This document shows positions 9,521 to 19,456 of a stretch of DNA of 64,000 bases, one piece after another. The stretch is from Vibrio hippocampi (lineage in GTDB: Bacteria > Pseudomonadota > Gammaproteobacteria > Enterobacterales > Vibrionaceae), in assembly GCF_921292975.1 (NCBI RefSeq), contig NZ_CAKLCM010000002.1, forward strand, positions 1,426,001 through 1,490,000, in the 5' to 3' direction. The notes under the pieces are model-generated. The model was not told the origin of the DNA, ran no database searches, and was given only the letters and a program-made list of their open reading frames with translations. Numbering within the stretch: position 1 is the first letter of the stretch; each line of letters starts with the position of its first letter. The translations under genes and the position numbers were made by a program.

Positions 9521-11890
9521 ATGCACAATTCGATTACCCCCATCTATGACTACAAAAAGCACTGGGCGGAGTGCTTTGGAGTCGCGCCTTTTCTACCAAC
9601 ATCAAGAAAAGAGATGGAGGCATTAGGCTGGGACAGTTGCGACATCATTATTGTCACTGGCGATGCTTATGTGGATCACCCTAGTTTTGGTATGGCGATT
9701 ATTGGTCGTCTTTTGGAGGCGCAAGGCTTCCGTGTCGGTATTATTGCCCAACCTGACTGGAGCAATAAAAACGACTTTATGACGCTGGGTCAGCCAAACC
9801 TGTTTTTTGGCATTACAGCCGGCAACATGGATTCCATGATCAACCGCTATACTGCCGACCGTAAACTTCGTCATGACGATGCTTATACCCCAAATAATGA
9901 AGGGGGCAAACGTCCTGACCGAGCGACGCTAGTTTACTCTCAGCGCTGCCGAGAAGCCTACAAAGAAACACCGATTGTGTTGGGTGGTATTGAAGCCAGT
10001 CTGCGCCGCATTGCGCATTATGATTATTGGTCAGATAAAGTGCGTCGCTCCGTACTACTCGACGCCAAAGCCGATATTCTGTTGTTTGGTAACGCAGAAC
10101 GCGCACTTGTTGACGTCGCTCACCGTCTTGCTGAGGGTGAAAGCATTAGCTCATTGACCAATATTCGCGGTACTGCTGTGAACCTCGCCAATGAGCCAGA
10201 AGGTTTTGCGATTATTGATTCCTCAAGAATTGAGAAACCGGGTAAAGCCTTTGTTCCGACTAACCCTTATCAAGTTGAAGAAAACTGCGATACCAAAGTC
10301 GAGCAGCCAAAAGCGGCACCTATCACAGTGCAACCATCGCGCCATGATGCTGAGCGCACTGCGGTTCGTTTACCTCCTTTCGAAAAGCTGAACAATGACC
10401 GTATTCTTTATGCTCATGCAAGCCGTGTGATGCATCTTGAGACAAACCCATATTCAGGTCGTGCATTAATCCAACGTCATGGCAACCGTGAGTTATGGGT
10501 CAACCGTGCGCCGATTCCACTCACCACCGAAGAGATGGATTATGTGTTTGGTTTACCTTTTGCTCGTGTGCCGCACCCAAAATACGGAAAATCCAAGATC
10601 CCGGCTTATGACATGATCAAAACCTCGGTCAATATCATGCGTGGCTGCTTTGGTGGTTGTTCGTTCTGCTCCATTACCGAACATGAGGGGCGTATTATTC
10701 AGAACCGTTCACAAGAGTCTATCCTGAACGAGTTAGAAGAAATTCGCGACAAAGTACCGGGCTTTACCGGTACGATTTCCGATCTTGGTGGTCCAACCGC
10801 CAACATGTATCGTCTTGGCTGCTCCGATCCAAAAGCAGAGATTAACTGTCGACGTCCATCTTGCGTCTTCCCGGGGATCTGTAACAAACTCAATACCGAT
10901 CACAAGCACACCATCGACCTCTATCGCGCGGCACGTAAAGTGGACGGCATTAAAAAGGTCATGATTGCTTCGGGTGTTCGTTACGATCTTGCGATTGAAT
11001 CTCCGGAGTACGTGAAAGAACTCGTCACTCACCACGTCGGCGGCTATCTAAAAATTGCGCCAGAGCACACGGAAAAAGGTCCACTGGATCTGATGATGAA
11101 ACCGGGCATGGGTGCCTATGATCGCTTTAAAGAGATGTTTGAAAAATATAGCGAACAAGCCGGTAAGAAACAGTACTTGATCCCCTACTTTATCTCGGCT
11201 CACCCGGGTACAGAAGATGAAGACATGCTAAATCTCGCGCTGTGGCTGAAACGCAACAACTATGAATGCGATCAAGTACAAAACTTCTACCCTTCACCGA
11301 TGTGTAATGCAACGTCGATGTATTACTCAGAAACCAACCCGTTAAAACGTGTAAAGTACAAAAAACGCGAAGATGTTCCTGTCGCCAAGGGCGAACGCCA
11401 GCGCCGTTTACATAAAGCACTACTGCGTTATCACGATCCGGCAAACTGGCCATTAATTCGTGAAGCTTTGACTAGCATGGGTAAAAGCTACCTGATTGGT
11501 GATAAAGCAAGCTGTTTAGTTCCTGCTGAAGACTTGCAAGCCCAAACACCGGCTCAACGCAGAAAGTCGGGTCGTCATGGCGCCAATCGTTTTGCCACTA
11601 AGCACACCAAAGGTCAACCGGATATCCGTACCGATGGGCAGCAACAAAACAAGGGAAATTCAAGCCCGCAAAGCCGTAACGGAAATAACACCGCACAAGG
11701 CAAAGCGAACAGCCATAAGCCTAATCAAGGTAAAGCGGGACAAGGTAATCAAAGCCCAGGCAAACACAGCTCTGGAAAACAAGGCTCTGGAAAACAAAGT
11801 TCTGGGAAACAAGGCACAGGCAAACCAAGAGCAGGTAAACAAGGTTCCGGTAAGCCTAGCTCCACACGCCGCAAACAGAGAGCGCACTAA
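9521..11890 (+). CDS. ygiQ: YgiQ family radical SAM protein with repetitive C-terminal tail
   Basis: 789-residue UPF0313/YgiQ protein. The radical-SAM [4Fe-4S] site is CFGGCSFC, around residue 375, after a long N-terminal region with a [16 protein letters not shown] segment. Family members have no proven substrate. A second Cys-rich stretch ([10 protein letters not shown]) follows. The last ~120 residues are a low-complexity Gly/Lys/Gln/Ser tail with units such as [15 protein letters not shown], encoded by near-perfect 15-bp repeats; it is basic and probably disordered, perhaps RNA-contacting. AGAGG precedes ATG 9521. Confidence 0.93.
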   Translation: MHNSITPIYDYKKHWAECFGVAPFLPTSRKEMEALGWDSCDIIIVTGDAYVDHPSFGMAIIGRLLEAQGFRVGIIAQPDWSNKNDFMTLGQPNLFFGITAGNMDSMINRYTADRKLRHDDAYTPNNEGGKRPDRATLVYSQRCREAYKETPIVLGGIEASLRRIAHYDYWSDKVRRSVLLDAKADILLFGNAERALVDVAHRLAEGESISSLTNIRGTAVNLANEPEGFAIIDSSRIEKPGKAFVPTNPYQVEENCDTKVEQPKAAPITVQPSRHDAERTAVRLPPFEKLNNDRILYAHASRVMHLETNPYSGRALIQRHGNRELWVNRAPIPLTTEEMDYVFGLPFARVPHPKYGKSKIPAYDMIKTSVNIMRGCFGGCSFCSITEHEGRIIQNRSQESILNELEEIRDKVPGFTGTISDLGGPTANMYRLGCSDPKAEINCRRPSCVFPGICNKLNTDHKHTIDLYRAARKVDGIKKVMIASGVRYDLAIESPEYVKELVTHHVGGYLKIAPEHTEKGPLDLMMKPGMGAYDRFKEMFEKYSEQAGKKQYLIPYFISAHPGTEDEDMLNLALWLKRNNYECDQVQNFYPSPMCNATSMYYSETNPLKRVKYKKREDVPVAKGERQRRLHKALLRYHDPANWPLIREALTSMGKSYLIGDKASCLVPAEDLQAQTPAQRRKSGRHGANRFATKHTKGQPDIRTDGQQQNKGNSSPQSRNGNNTAQGKANSHKPNQGKAGQGNQSPGKHSSGKQGSGKQSSGKQGTGKPRAGKQGSGKPSSTRRKQRAH
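11760..11860 (+). repeat. 15-bp coding repeats in ygiQ tail
   Basis: Consecutive in-frame 15-bp units encode variations of Ser-Gly-Lys-Gln-Gly. Because the unit length is a multiple of three, copy-number change would alter only the tail length. Confidence 0.8.
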
Positions 11891-11898
11891 GTTATCCA

Positions 11899-11931
11899 AT
11901 AAGGGCATTGTCAAAATGCCCTTATTTTTTT
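11899..11931 (+). terminator. ygiQ terminator
   Basis: 11-bp stem ATAAGGGCATT / AATGCCCTTAT followed by a run of T (11924-11931). Confidence 0.92.
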
Positions 11932-11944
11932 CACGCTAAACGCC

Positions 11945-11974
11945 TTCAATCTCAATCTCAATCTCAATCTCAAG
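11945..11974. repeat. Hexanucleotide repeat (CTCAAT)n
   Basis: Four to five tandem copies of CTCAAT, with degenerate end copies, just downstream of the ygiQ terminator. Confidence 0.9.
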
Positions 11975-12073
11975 CGAATAATAATCGCAATACCACTTGT
12001 TAAGTGATTCGTTAATTGTCTCTTACTGACGATAGCGGTAGAATCCCCCTCTTTTCTCAAAGAATGACCCGTT

Positions 12074-13000
12074 GTGAACCTTAAAGACAGCCCAGTGACC
12101 CAGCATTGTTTTCATGGACAACGTTTCTATTTAAAGCGTGATGACCTATTGCACGGACACTTCAATGGCAATAAAGCGCGTAAGTTTTACAGCTTGCTTA
12201 CCGAACCGGCTCCTAAAGTCACTCGCTTGATTGGTTGGGGTTCTGCCCAAGCTAACTCCTTAACGGCTTTAGCCGCTCTGGCGTGTGTTAAAGGCTGGAA
12301 GTTGACCTTTTATGTGGATCACAAACCTCATTGGTTAGACAAAAAGCCAATCGGCAACTATCGCACAGCATTAGAACTCGGGGCAGAGATCATCTCGTTA
12401 ACCGAATTACTGGGCAAAGAAGCTCCCCATCCTCAAGATTATATTGAAGCCACTCATGGGCAAGATCCCGAGTGTTTGATTGTACCCGAAGGTGGTCGCT
12501 CCACTATCGCCAAGCCCGGTATCGATTTATTAGCCGCGGAAATTTTAGACTGGGCGAGGCTAAATAACGAGGGCAAGCCGCTCAAAGTCGCGCTCCCTTC
12601 AGGCACGGGAACGACGGCGCTATTTTTAGCGCAAACCCTACAGCCTAATGGGATTGAGGTGCTCACCTGTCCATGCGTGGGTGGCAAAGAGTACTTAAAA
12701 ACTCAATTTCGCCAATTAGGGCAATTTGACCACACACCGACCATTCTTGAGCTCGACTACAAGCACCACTTTGGCAAGCTTTACCCAGCGGATTATGAAA
12801 TTTGGACGGAGCTCCAGCAACAAACGCATATAGAGTTCGATCTACTCTACGATCCGATGATGTGGCAATGCTTACTAGAATGGCAATCTCACCACCCCGA
12901 TCATACGTTGCTTTATATACATCAAGGCGGGCTGTTGGGGAATGAGAGTATGGTGGCGAGGTATGAAAGGGATTTAGGTGCTAGGGTGCTAGGGTGCTAG
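12074..13000 (+). CDS. ACC deaminase / D-cysteine desulfhydrase family PLP enzyme
   Basis: 308 residues of the fold type II PLP family that includes 1-aminocyclopropane-1-carboxylate deaminase and D-cysteine desulfhydrase. The PLP-lysine segment is FNGNKARKF (residues 30-38); LPSGTGTTALFLAQ in the middle fits the phosphate-binding loop. True substrate cannot be set from sequence. The start is a GTG (12074); I see no nearby ATG in frame. The C-terminus DLGARVLGC is translated from the GGTGCTAG repeat and the TAG stop is part of the third unit, so repeat number determines the protein end. Confidence 0.85.
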   Translation: MNLKDSPVTQHCFHGQRFYLKRDDLLHGHFNGNKARKFYSLLTEPAPKVTRLIGWGSAQANSLTALAALACVKGWKLTFYVDHKPHWLDKKPIGNYRTALELGAEIISLTELLGKEAPHPQDYIEATHGQDPECLIVPEGGRSTIAKPGIDLLAAEILDWARLNNEGKPLKVALPSGTGTTALFLAQTLQPNGIEVLTCPCVGGKEYLKTQFRQLGQFDHTPTILELDYKHHFGKLYPADYEIWTELQQQTHIEFDLLYDPMMWQCLLEWQSHHPDHTLLYIHQGGLLGNESMVARYERDLGARVLGC

Positions 13001-13022
13001 GGTGCTAGGGTGCTAGGGTGAG
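12977..13022. repeat. 8-bp GGTGCTAG array across a stop codon
   Basis: Five perfect GGTGCTAG units (12977-13016) and a partial sixth. They encode the last residues and the stop (12998-13000) of the preceding gene. Five CTAG tetramers occur within 40 bp. Confidence 0.93.
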
Positions 13023-13108
13023 CTTACAATTTTCTTCTCGTCTAATGGCAATAACTTTTGTAAACTCAAGCGATTAACTACACATAAAACATCAATATCG
13101 GAGGGGAT

Positions 13109-13552
13109 ATGGCGTCGAAGTGGGCAAAACGATTTATTCAGATGGCAGAACTGGTTGGTTCTTGGAGTAAAGATCCATCGACACAAGTTGGGGCTGTGAT
13201 TACGAAAAATAACCGTATCGTTTCTGTCGGTTTCAATGGTTACCCACATGGGATCTCAGACAGTGCCGAAATTGATGAGCGTGAGACTAAATACCTAAAA
13301 ACCTTGCATGCCGAAGAAAACGCGATCCTGTTCGCTAAACGAGATCTCGATGGCTGTGATATTTGGGTCACTCATTTTCCTTGCCCAAACTGTGCGGCAA
13401 AAATCATTCAGACTGGCATTTCTGTCGTCCACTGCCCTGCGCAAAGTGAAGATTTCTTGTCTCGTTGGGGCGATAAAATTTCTCTCAGCCAAGATATGTT
13501 TGAGCAAGCGGGTGTCCATATTGATTGGTTAGTGCTCGACGAACCACAATAA
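13109..13552 (+). CDS. dCMP deaminase-like zinc nucleotide deaminase
   Basis: 147 residues of the cytidine/deoxycytidylate deaminase superfamily. The zinc site is HAEENAI (about residues 67-73; catalytic Glu) and PCPNCA (about 91-96). The extra region before HAEE and the N-terminal SKDPSTQVGAVI match the dCMP deaminase branch (ComEB-like) that makes dUMP for thymidylate synthesis. Many enterobacteria use dCTP deaminase instead, so the two routes may coexist here. GGAGGGG precedes the ATG by four bases. Confidence 0.87.
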   Translation: MASKWAKRFIQMAELVGSWSKDPSTQVGAVITKNNRIVSVGFNGYPHGISDSAEIDERETKYLKTLHAEENAILFAKRDLDGCDIWVTHFPCPNCAAKIIQTGISVVHCPAQSEDFLSRWGDKISLSQDMFEQAGVHIDWLVLDEPQ

Positions 13553-13559
13553 TAGGCAT

Positions 13560-13586
13560 CAAAAAGGCCACTCTGCGGTGGCCTTA
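13560..13586. terminator. Bidirectional terminator
   Basis: Stem AAGGCCAC / GTGGCCTT (13564-13571 and 13578-13585). The flanking A tract makes it strongest for the minus-strand DUF2057 gene. Confidence 0.8.
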
Positions 13587-13652
13587 GATTCGTTATCCCG
13601 TTTAAACCTATCATCGGCTTTCGCTTCAATCCGATGAAGCGCACTGCCGGAA

Positions 13653-14411
13653 TTATTCTTGATCGATCATCCAACGACGAAACGCTTTACGCTCCTCTAC
13701 ACTCGATTTTAAATACCAAGCTTTAAGTTGATCAATATTTTCTGAATCACTCGGTGTTGATACTGTTGATACGGTTGATACCTCCAGCGCGTGATTAGAG
13801 GCTGTCGTTGATGTTGCTACCGCAGAAGCAGTGGCGACAGGGACAACGGCGGCGGTAGCTAGAGAGTCAGTATTAGCTGATGACACACTTGTCGCCCATT
13901 GAGGAGCATGTTCTTTGTTATATTCTTCAAGCAAGCCCTCCATATCAGAGTACGGAAATAGCCCCGAGTTACCTTCCAGCTTAGTCACCGTATATTGAAC
14001 CGTATTACCATCTTGCAGTACACGCCACTCTGGCTCATCTTTTCTGAACACCGCCTCGGCCTCGATACGGCTTCTTGCGACTGGGTGATTGATCTTGATT
14101 TCCTCACCGCTGGCTTGCAACGTCATGATATAGGGTGACGACACGTAGGGCCTTTCATTGCTGCCTCGCCCTACTTTTTTATTCATTCTCACTACAAGTT
14201 GTACTGGTCCCTGCGCGACTTGATGATCATCAGAAGAACTTTCTGTCTCAACCCCATTCACAAACAGAAGATCAACACCTCTAAGAGGGGTGACTGTTGT
14301 TGCCTGTACACAAAAAGCGGCAACACTCACGGCGGCAACACCAATCCATTTACCCAGTCTCGCTGCCTTTAACGCGATTGGATTACACAAAGATACACCA
14401 TCAATGGTCAT
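13653..14411 (-). CDS. DUF2057 (YccT-like) secreted protein
   Basis: 252 residues. A long signal-peptide-like N-terminus has Lys/Arg near 16-23, then a hydrophobic core ending VAAFCVQA around 38. The mature N-terminus TTVTPLRGVDLLFVNGVE is typical of the DUF2057/YccT family (UPF0319), whose role is unknown. The C-terminal third is a Ser/Thr/Ala/Val-rich low-complexity linker followed by a charged helix (DQLKAWYLKSSVEERKAFRRW). I chose ATG 14411, with GGGGA eight bases upstream; a longer frame reaches 14474 through the porin terminator and is unlikely. Confidence 0.8.
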   Translation of the reverse strand: MTIDGVSLCNPIALKAARLGKWIGVAAVSVAAFCVQATTVTPLRGVDLLFVNGVETESSSDDHQVAQGPVQLVVRMNKKVGRGSNERPYVSSPYIMTLQASGEEIKINHPVARSRIEAEAVFRKDEPEWRVLQDGNTVQYTVTKLEGNSGLFPYSDMEGLLEEYNKEHAPQWATSVSSANTDSLATAAVVPVATASAVATSTTASNHALEVSTVSTVSTPSDSENIDQLKAWYLKSSVEERKAFRRWMIDQE

Positions 14412-14423
14412 GTTATATTCCCC

Positions 14424-14459
14424 AAGATACCAACTAAATCTAAGATACCAACTAAAAAA
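14424..14459. repeat. 18-bp direct duplication
   Basis: Two adjacent units share AAGATACCAACTAAA (14424-14441 and 14442-14459). They lie between the porin terminator and the DUF2057 ribosome-binding site, and the copy nearer the gene includes that site. Confidence 0.85.
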
Positions 14460-14482
14460 GCCACCTTGTATCAAGGTGGCTT
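14455..14482 (-). terminator. Porin gene terminator
   Basis: 11-bp stem AAGCCACCTTG / CAAGGTGGCTT with a three-base loop; T-rich exit on the minus strand. Confidence 0.88.
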
Positions 14483-14507
14483 CCTTGCAACATATTGTTA
14501 AGTTTAA

Positions 14508-15467
14508 TTAAAACTCAACTAACATGCCAATCGCATAACCCGTTTGTGAGTCATCAGCGTCATCACCACCGACCTCGGCATAGATGGTCGTTGCGGGTGC
14601 AATACCGTAGCCAGCATTTAAGTACCAAGCATTGTAGTCACCACCGATGTCTTGATCTGAATAGCTATACCCAGCTGCAAACAACCAATCACTCAGTGCG
14701 TAGTTAGCTGCTAAGCCAAAAGTATCGGCCTTACCTTGTCCAGGAAGATCCCCATCGACATCAGAATAATAATAACCCGCAGCAAGACCTAAGTTTCCGA
14801 AACCGCCATAGCGCGCTTCAAGCGCAACAACCGTTTGGTCGCCAACTGGGTCACCACCTATCATTGCGCCGTCAGAATCCAGATCACCAAAGAATGCTGT
14901 TAGATCAAAGTCTGCGAAACGCGCACCGACTTTACCGTCAACCCAAAGACCGTCTTCGCCCATGGTAGCAACATCGCCATCTTTATTTTGTGCCAAAGCC
15001 AATGCTGCGTAGAAAGTCCCTGTATCAAGGTCATAACGCAAGGCTTCATCCATATTGTATGGGTGCCCATTTTGGAAGAATGAAGAAATACCAAATTGAT
15101 AGTCATCACCAATACCTGCATCATCAAGTACAGTGTCTAAACGACCAAATTTAATGCTACCGTATGATTGGCTATATAAAGCAACGTAAGCATTACCTTC
15201 ATTTGAACCATCATCTTCATCCGCACTGAATTCAAGATACGCACCAACAGATAGTTCGTTGTTCACCATATATTGAACATCAAAACCAAAGTCAGCATCT
15301 TGAATTTCTTGTTGGAAATCTTCTCCGTCAGTTAATGGCTTTAAATAAACCACTTCAACGTCGCCGGTCATGTTAACGGACACTTTATCTTTGTTATAAA
15401 GTTCAATCGCAAATGCTGAGTTAGATGCAGCAAGCACCGATAACGCAACGAGAGTTTTCTTCATCAT
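14508..15467 (-). CDS. Outer-membrane porin (OmpT-like by position)
   Basis: 319-residue Gram-negative porin. Signal peptide MMKKTLVALSVLAASNSAFA with cleavage before Ile-Glu-Leu-Tyr. The mature part has alternating amphipathic strands, acidic periplasmic turns (DGDL, DADD) and a terminal Phe (MLVEF), the outer-membrane insertion signature. It is divergent from dinG, the position of ompT in V. cholerae as I remember it; the orthology is inferred from synteny. The 540-bp divergent region is long, as expected for a heavily regulated porin (ToxR and CRP in V. cholerae), but I could not identify those operators with confidence. Confidence 0.9.
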   Translation of the reverse strand: MMKKTLVALSVLAASNSAFAIELYNKDKVSVNMTGDVEVVYLKPLTDGEDFQQEIQDADFGFDVQYMVNNELSVGAYLEFSADEDDGSNEGNAYVALYSQSYGSIKFGRLDTVLDDAGIGDDYQFGISSFFQNGHPYNMDEALRYDLDTGTFYAALALAQNKDGDVATMGEDGLWVDGKVGARFADFDLTAFFGDLDSDGAMIGGDPVGDQTVVALEARYGGFGNLGLAAGYYYSDVDGDLPGQGKADTFGLAANYALSDWLFAAGYSYSDQDIGGDYNAWYLNAGYGIAPATTIYAEVGGDDADDSQTGYAIGMLVEF

Positions 15468-16009
15468 AATCCACTGCCTTTTCTTAGTTAGGAATTCCTT
15501 TTTAGGTTCCCTTTTTTATATAAAGCATTACAAAAAACCAAAACAAACAAAACGAAAAGCATTATCGACTACTTGCGTTGGTTATTTGAACACTCGTAAA
15601 TCTCATTTTCAAGAATGCAAAAGTTATAACTCAATGTCAAACAGGTGAAAATTTATAAAAAAATGTACGAAAACTCCGACAAATCATCAATTTATGCAAC
15701 AAATATTAAAACACTCAGCAACACATAAACGGCTAACCATCAATAAATTCCATCCTGTAATCAGCAGATTAATAGGACTTTATTTTTAACATTAACTTCA
15801 TAGATGCCGATTGAAACACAAACAACCAAATAAATAGAGGTTTACGGTTATTTATCACACTGCATACCTATTAAGAGGGTGGGCAAATTTAAGTTCATTT
15901 TATTTTTGTGATGTTGTTCAAATTTACACACTAAAAGTGATAAGTGATTAGAAATGCGTGTCAGATACCTTATGTGATAACATGCCCACCGCAGATATCA
16001 GGGTCTTAT
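15468..16009. other. Long porin/dinG divergent region
   Basis: 542 bp, strongly AT-rich, with no credible gene. It contains TCAAACAGGTGAA at 15637-15649, a motif also found upstream of the porin at 27779. A TCACA half-site near 15855 is only half of a CRP box. I see no good LexA palindrome for dinG here. Confidence 0.6.
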
Positions 16010-18082
16010 ATGCTTACCACTAACATTCAAAAATCGATTCGTCACAGCTACCAAAACCTCCAGCACCAGTTGGACAACTTTGTTCCCCGTCGCGCGCAAA
16101 ACTACTTAGTCGCGGAAATTGCCAAAACCTTATGTGGGCAATATCATAAATCGACGCGCATGATGGTTGCGGAAGCCGGAACCGGCATAGGCAAAAGCCT
16201 CTCTTACCTAATGGCAAGCATCCCTGTCGCCGTTCAGAACAACCGTAAGATCGTTATTTCAACCGCTACGGTTGCACTTCAAGAACAGTTGCTTCACAAA
16301 GATCTGCCGCTCTATCGTCGGATTACCGACCAAAATTTTTCTTTCGTTATCGCCAAAGGTCGACAACGATACTGCTGTGCTGAAAAACTTGCCGTCGCCT
16401 GTGGTGCCGATGGTGGTCAGATGGCAATGTTTGAAAGCAAACCTAAAAAATCTGACATCGAGCAATTAGATAAAATGTATCGAAGTCTTGCTTCTGGAAA
16501 ATGGAGTGGCGATAGAGACTCTTGGTCAACGCCGATTGACGATGCTATTTGGCAGTCTGTTGTCAGTGAAAAACATAGCTGTAACAGCAGCTTACCAGCA
16601 CATAGACAGTGCCCCTTTGCCAAAGCCCGTTCGGAGCTAGATAAAAACGATGTCATCATTGCCAACCACAGCTTGGTGATGGCGGACGCCGAATTAGGTG
16701 GTGGCGTTATTCTGCCTGAACCGGAAAACACCCTGTTTATTTTTGATGAAGCGCATCATCTTCCGCAAGTGGCGAGAGATCACGCCTCGGCAGCGGCAAG
16801 TCTTAAAGGTGTGACCGCTTGGCTTGAGCGTCTTAACCAAGCCGCAAGTAAACTTTCTGGGCTTGCTGATGAAAAGCGGGTCGGTCGTTTTCGCAATGAA
16901 TTACAAGATGCAATTCAACAATTAATTCCCCTTCTTTCTGAGGTCAATACGTATTGTTCTAGCCTACCCTTTGAAGAAAAAGTGTGTCGATTTGAACATG
17001 GCGATCTGCCAGAGTGGTTAGAGTTACAAGCCAAGACGCTGAAGCAATTATCACAAAAAGGGGCACAAGCTGCGGGTAAAATCGCCGATCTAATCTCCGA
17101 AAGACTGAAAGATGGAGAAATTGCCGCACGTTTAGCCGAGCCGGCATTAGCAGAATTAGGCTTTTACATTCAACGCTTCGATAACTTAGCGGCTGTCTGG
17201 CGTTTAATGGCGGTAGTGCAGAAAGACAAAGGCGCACCACTCGCCCGTTGGATAGAAAAAAGCCCAGAAAGAGAGGACGATCATGTGGTTAGCGTCGCGC
17301 CTCTTGAGGTCGGTTGGCAGCTTGACCAACAACTCTGGTCACGCTGTGTCGGTGCGATATTAGTTTCCGCTACGATGCGAGCATTGAATTCTTTCTCTTT
17401 TTTCTGCCACCAAGCAGGGATCAGTCAAAAAGAACAAGATGGGGTGCAATTTCTAGCCCTTGCTTCTCCGTTTGATTATCAAACGCAGGGAGAACTCATC
17501 GTGCCTAAAATGAACAACGAACCGCAAGCACCGCAGTTTACCGACGAATTGTGTGAAAAAATGCTCGATTTCATCGCAGAGGGTAAGAGCAACCTAGTGC
17601 TCTTTGCCTCCTATTGGCAGATGAACAAAGTCGCGGACAACCTTAAAGGTAAGTTCGCCCTCAAAGGTTGGCATTTGCAAGTACAAGGGGAAACGTCCCG
17701 TAGCGAGATCCTTAACAAGCACAAGACGCTCACCCAATGCGGTAAAACCAGTATTCTATTTGGAACGGGTAGCTTCTCGGAAGGTCTCGATTTGCCCGGC
17801 GCGTTGCTAGAGAATTTGATCATCACCAAAATCCCATTTGCTGTGCCGACCTCTCCGATTGAACAAGCCCATGCTGAGTATGTGGAAAGCAAGGGGGGCA
17901 ATGCCTTTATGCAAATTACGGTTCCAGAGGCAAGTAAAAAGCTGATACAATCAGCAGGTCGCTTACTTCGGAAAGAACAGGACTCAGGGAAGCTCTACAT
18001 TCTCGATCGGCGAATCGTCACCAAAAGGTATGGTAAGTCCCTGCTCGATTCCCTGCCGCCATTTAAGATAACCATTATTTAA
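16010..18082 (+). CDS. dinG: ATP-dependent DNA helicase DinG
   Basis: 690-residue XPD-like superfamily 2 5'-3' DNA helicase with an Fe-S cluster. Walker A is AEAGTGIGKS (55-64). Cluster cysteines lie in YCCAEKLAVACG and in CNSSLPAHRQCPF; the DEAH box is FDEAHHLP. Helicase motifs near the C-terminus include FGTGSFSEGLDLPG and QSAGRLLRKEQDSG. DinG unwinds R-loops and D-loops and helps replication pass transcription complexes. I chose ATG 16010 (CAGGG upstream) over an in-frame GTG at 15944, because the protein N-terminus then matches the family. Confidence 0.95.
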   Translation: MLTTNIQKSIRHSYQNLQHQLDNFVPRRAQNYLVAEIAKTLCGQYHKSTRMMVAEAGTGIGKSLSYLMASIPVAVQNNRKIVISTATVALQEQLLHKDLPLYRRITDQNFSFVIAKGRQRYCCAEKLAVACGADGGQMAMFESKPKKSDIEQLDKMYRSLASGKWSGDRDSWSTPIDDAIWQSVVSEKHSCNSSLPAHRQCPFAKARSELDKNDVIIANHSLVMADAELGGGVILPEPENTLFIFDEAHHLPQVARDHASAAASLKGVTAWLERLNQAASKLSGLADEKRVGRFRNELQDAIQQLIPLLSEVNTYCSSLPFEEKVCRFEHGDLPEWLELQAKTLKQLSQKGAQAAGKIADLISERLKDGEIAARLAEPALAELGFYIQRFDNLAAVWRLMAVVQKDKGAPLARWIEKSPEREDDHVVSVAPLEVGWQLDQQLWSRCVGAILVSATMRALNSFSFFCHQAGISQKEQDGVQFLALASPFDYQTQGELIVPKMNNEPQAPQFTDELCEKMLDFIAEGKSNLVLFASYWQMNKVADNLKGKFALKGWHLQVQGETSRSEILNKHKTLTQCGKTSILFGTGSFSEGLDLPGALLENLIITKIPFAVPTSPIEQAHAEYVESKGGNAFMQITVPEASKKLIQSAGRLLRKEQDSGKLYILDRRIVTKRYGKSLLDSLPPFKITII

Positions 18083-18151
18083 AATGGTCATTATCTATAA
18101 ATTAGAATAACAAATAAAACAAAACGATCAGCGAAAAGTAAGCGAGAATTG

Positions 18152-18925
18152 ATGGAATTTATTGAACCAGGCATGTTAGTGGTATTGGCACTTGTCGCCT
18201 TTGTTGCAGGATTTATCGACGCAGTCGCCGGCGGCGGTGGCATGTTAACAGTGCCGGCTCTTCTCTCTCTCGGATTACCCCCTCATATCGCGTTAGGTAC
18301 CAACAAACTCGCGGCCACTTTTGCTTCATCAACCGCGGCGTTAACTTATTACCGCAAACGCTTATTTCAACCAAAGTTTTGGCTTCGTGCTTTTCTTGCC
18401 ACACTATTGGGGGCAACATTCGGCACGCTCGTCGTCGATATGATCAGCACCGACTGGCTGGAAAAAGTACTGCCTTTGATTATCTTAGCAACCGCTATTT
18501 ATACCATCTGGCATCGTTCCCCTCATAACGATGCCAATCATGATATCAATTCAAGCATGCCGAATTTCAATAAAAAACAGTCCGTACAAGGTTTTACCCT
18601 TGGCTTTTATGACGGTGTTGCAGGTCCAGGAACTGGCGCGTTTTGGACCGTTAGTTCAATGGCGTTGTACAAGGTGAATATTCTGCTCGCTTCCGGTCTT
18701 GCCAAAGCGATGAACTTCACCAGTAACTTTACCTCTTTAGTGACATTTGCCTTACTGGGTCATATCAACTGGGTTCTTGGTCTAACGATGGGTGTCTGTT
18801 TGATGGCGGGCGCTTATATCGGCGCACACTCTGCGATAAGGTTTGGTGCTAAATTCATCCGACCTATTTTTGTTAGCGTAGTGAGTGTCCTTGCGATCAA
18901 ACTGGCCTTCGATGCCTGGTTTTAG
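18152..18925 (+). CDS. TSUP family (TauE/SafE) membrane permease, YfcA-like
   Basis: 257 residues with about eight membrane segments. The motif FIDAVAGGGGMLTVPALLSLG near residue 22 and its repeat-like partner FYDGVAGPGTGAF (about 148) are the paired signatures of the TSUP/DUF81 family, which moves sulfur or carbon anions. Substrate unknown. ATG 18152 is used; a TTG lies one codon earlier. Its stop TAG is immediately followed by the priC ATG, so these genes are an operon and coupled. Confidence 0.9.
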   Translation: MEFIEPGMLVVLALVAFVAGFIDAVAGGGGMLTVPALLSLGLPPHIALGTNKLAATFASSTAALTYYRKRLFQPKFWLRAFLATLLGATFGTLVVDMISTDWLEKVLPLIILATAIYTIWHRSPHNDANHDINSSMPNFNKKQSVQGFTLGFYDGVAGPGTGAFWTVSSMALYKVNILLASGLAKAMNFTSNFTSLVTFALLGHINWVLGLTMGVCLMAGAYIGAHSAIRFGAKFIRPIFVSVVSVLAIKLAFDAWF

Positions 18926-19456
18926 ATGATGAATCGAGCTCAGCTGCAAGCGAAACTATCAACATTACACGCCAATGCGGAGCGATACGATCGTTCGGCT
19001 AAGCCCGCGGCTCTGCCCTTTGACGAACAGCTATTTTTTACTCGTAGTGAAAAACTGCTGCCCTACGTCAAAGAACTCAACGACAATTTTCAACAGTTGG
19101 GTCATTCTGCCAATAGTGAGCGCAATGATTACTTTGCGGAGCGCTTTGTCAACCAACTCCAAGCATTAGAACGCTTTCTCGCGAGCAGGGAGCATACTCA
19201 GCCATCCTCGCCGACCCAATCTCTGCTGGAACTCAGAGAGTCTCTTGCCCAACATAGAGAGTGGGAACGTAAACTGTGTGAGTTAGTGCGCAATAAAGAG
19301 AACCTCGCTAGTCAAAATCAACAACATCTTGAAAGCGCCAATGAAGTTGTCATCGCTCAGCAAAGACTCAATCGCTGCCGTAACGCCATCTATCAACTTG
19401 AAGAAACCATTGCACAACAGGAAGGGTTTGTCCGTGGACAACAAAAATACCAGTAA
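18926..19456 (+). CDS. priC: Primosomal replication protein N'' (PriC)
   Basis: 176 residues, close to E. coli PriC (175). An all-helical, Arg/Gln/Leu-rich protein with conserved [13 protein letters not shown] in the first third; PriC reloads DnaB at stalled forks. It starts directly after the stop of the TSUP gene and overlaps ybaM by 23 bases at its 3' end, so the three genes form a tight operon. Confidence 0.88.
   Translation: MMNRAQLQAKLSTLHANAERYDRSAKPAALPFDEQLFFTRSEKLLPYVKELNDNFQQLGHSANSERNDYFAERFVNQLQALERFLASREHTQPSSPTQSLLELRESLAQHREWERKLCELVRNKENLASQNQQHLESANEVVIAQQRLNRCRNAIYQLEETIAQQEGFVRGQQKYQ

Noticed and set aside
11577..11939. Alternative frames across the ygiQ tail
   Set aside because: Long frames arise from the 15-bp repeats, which stay open in several frames; the radical SAM frame is the real one.
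15845..15870. CRP box in the porin/dinG region
   Set aside because: Only the TCACA half is present; the other half does not match.
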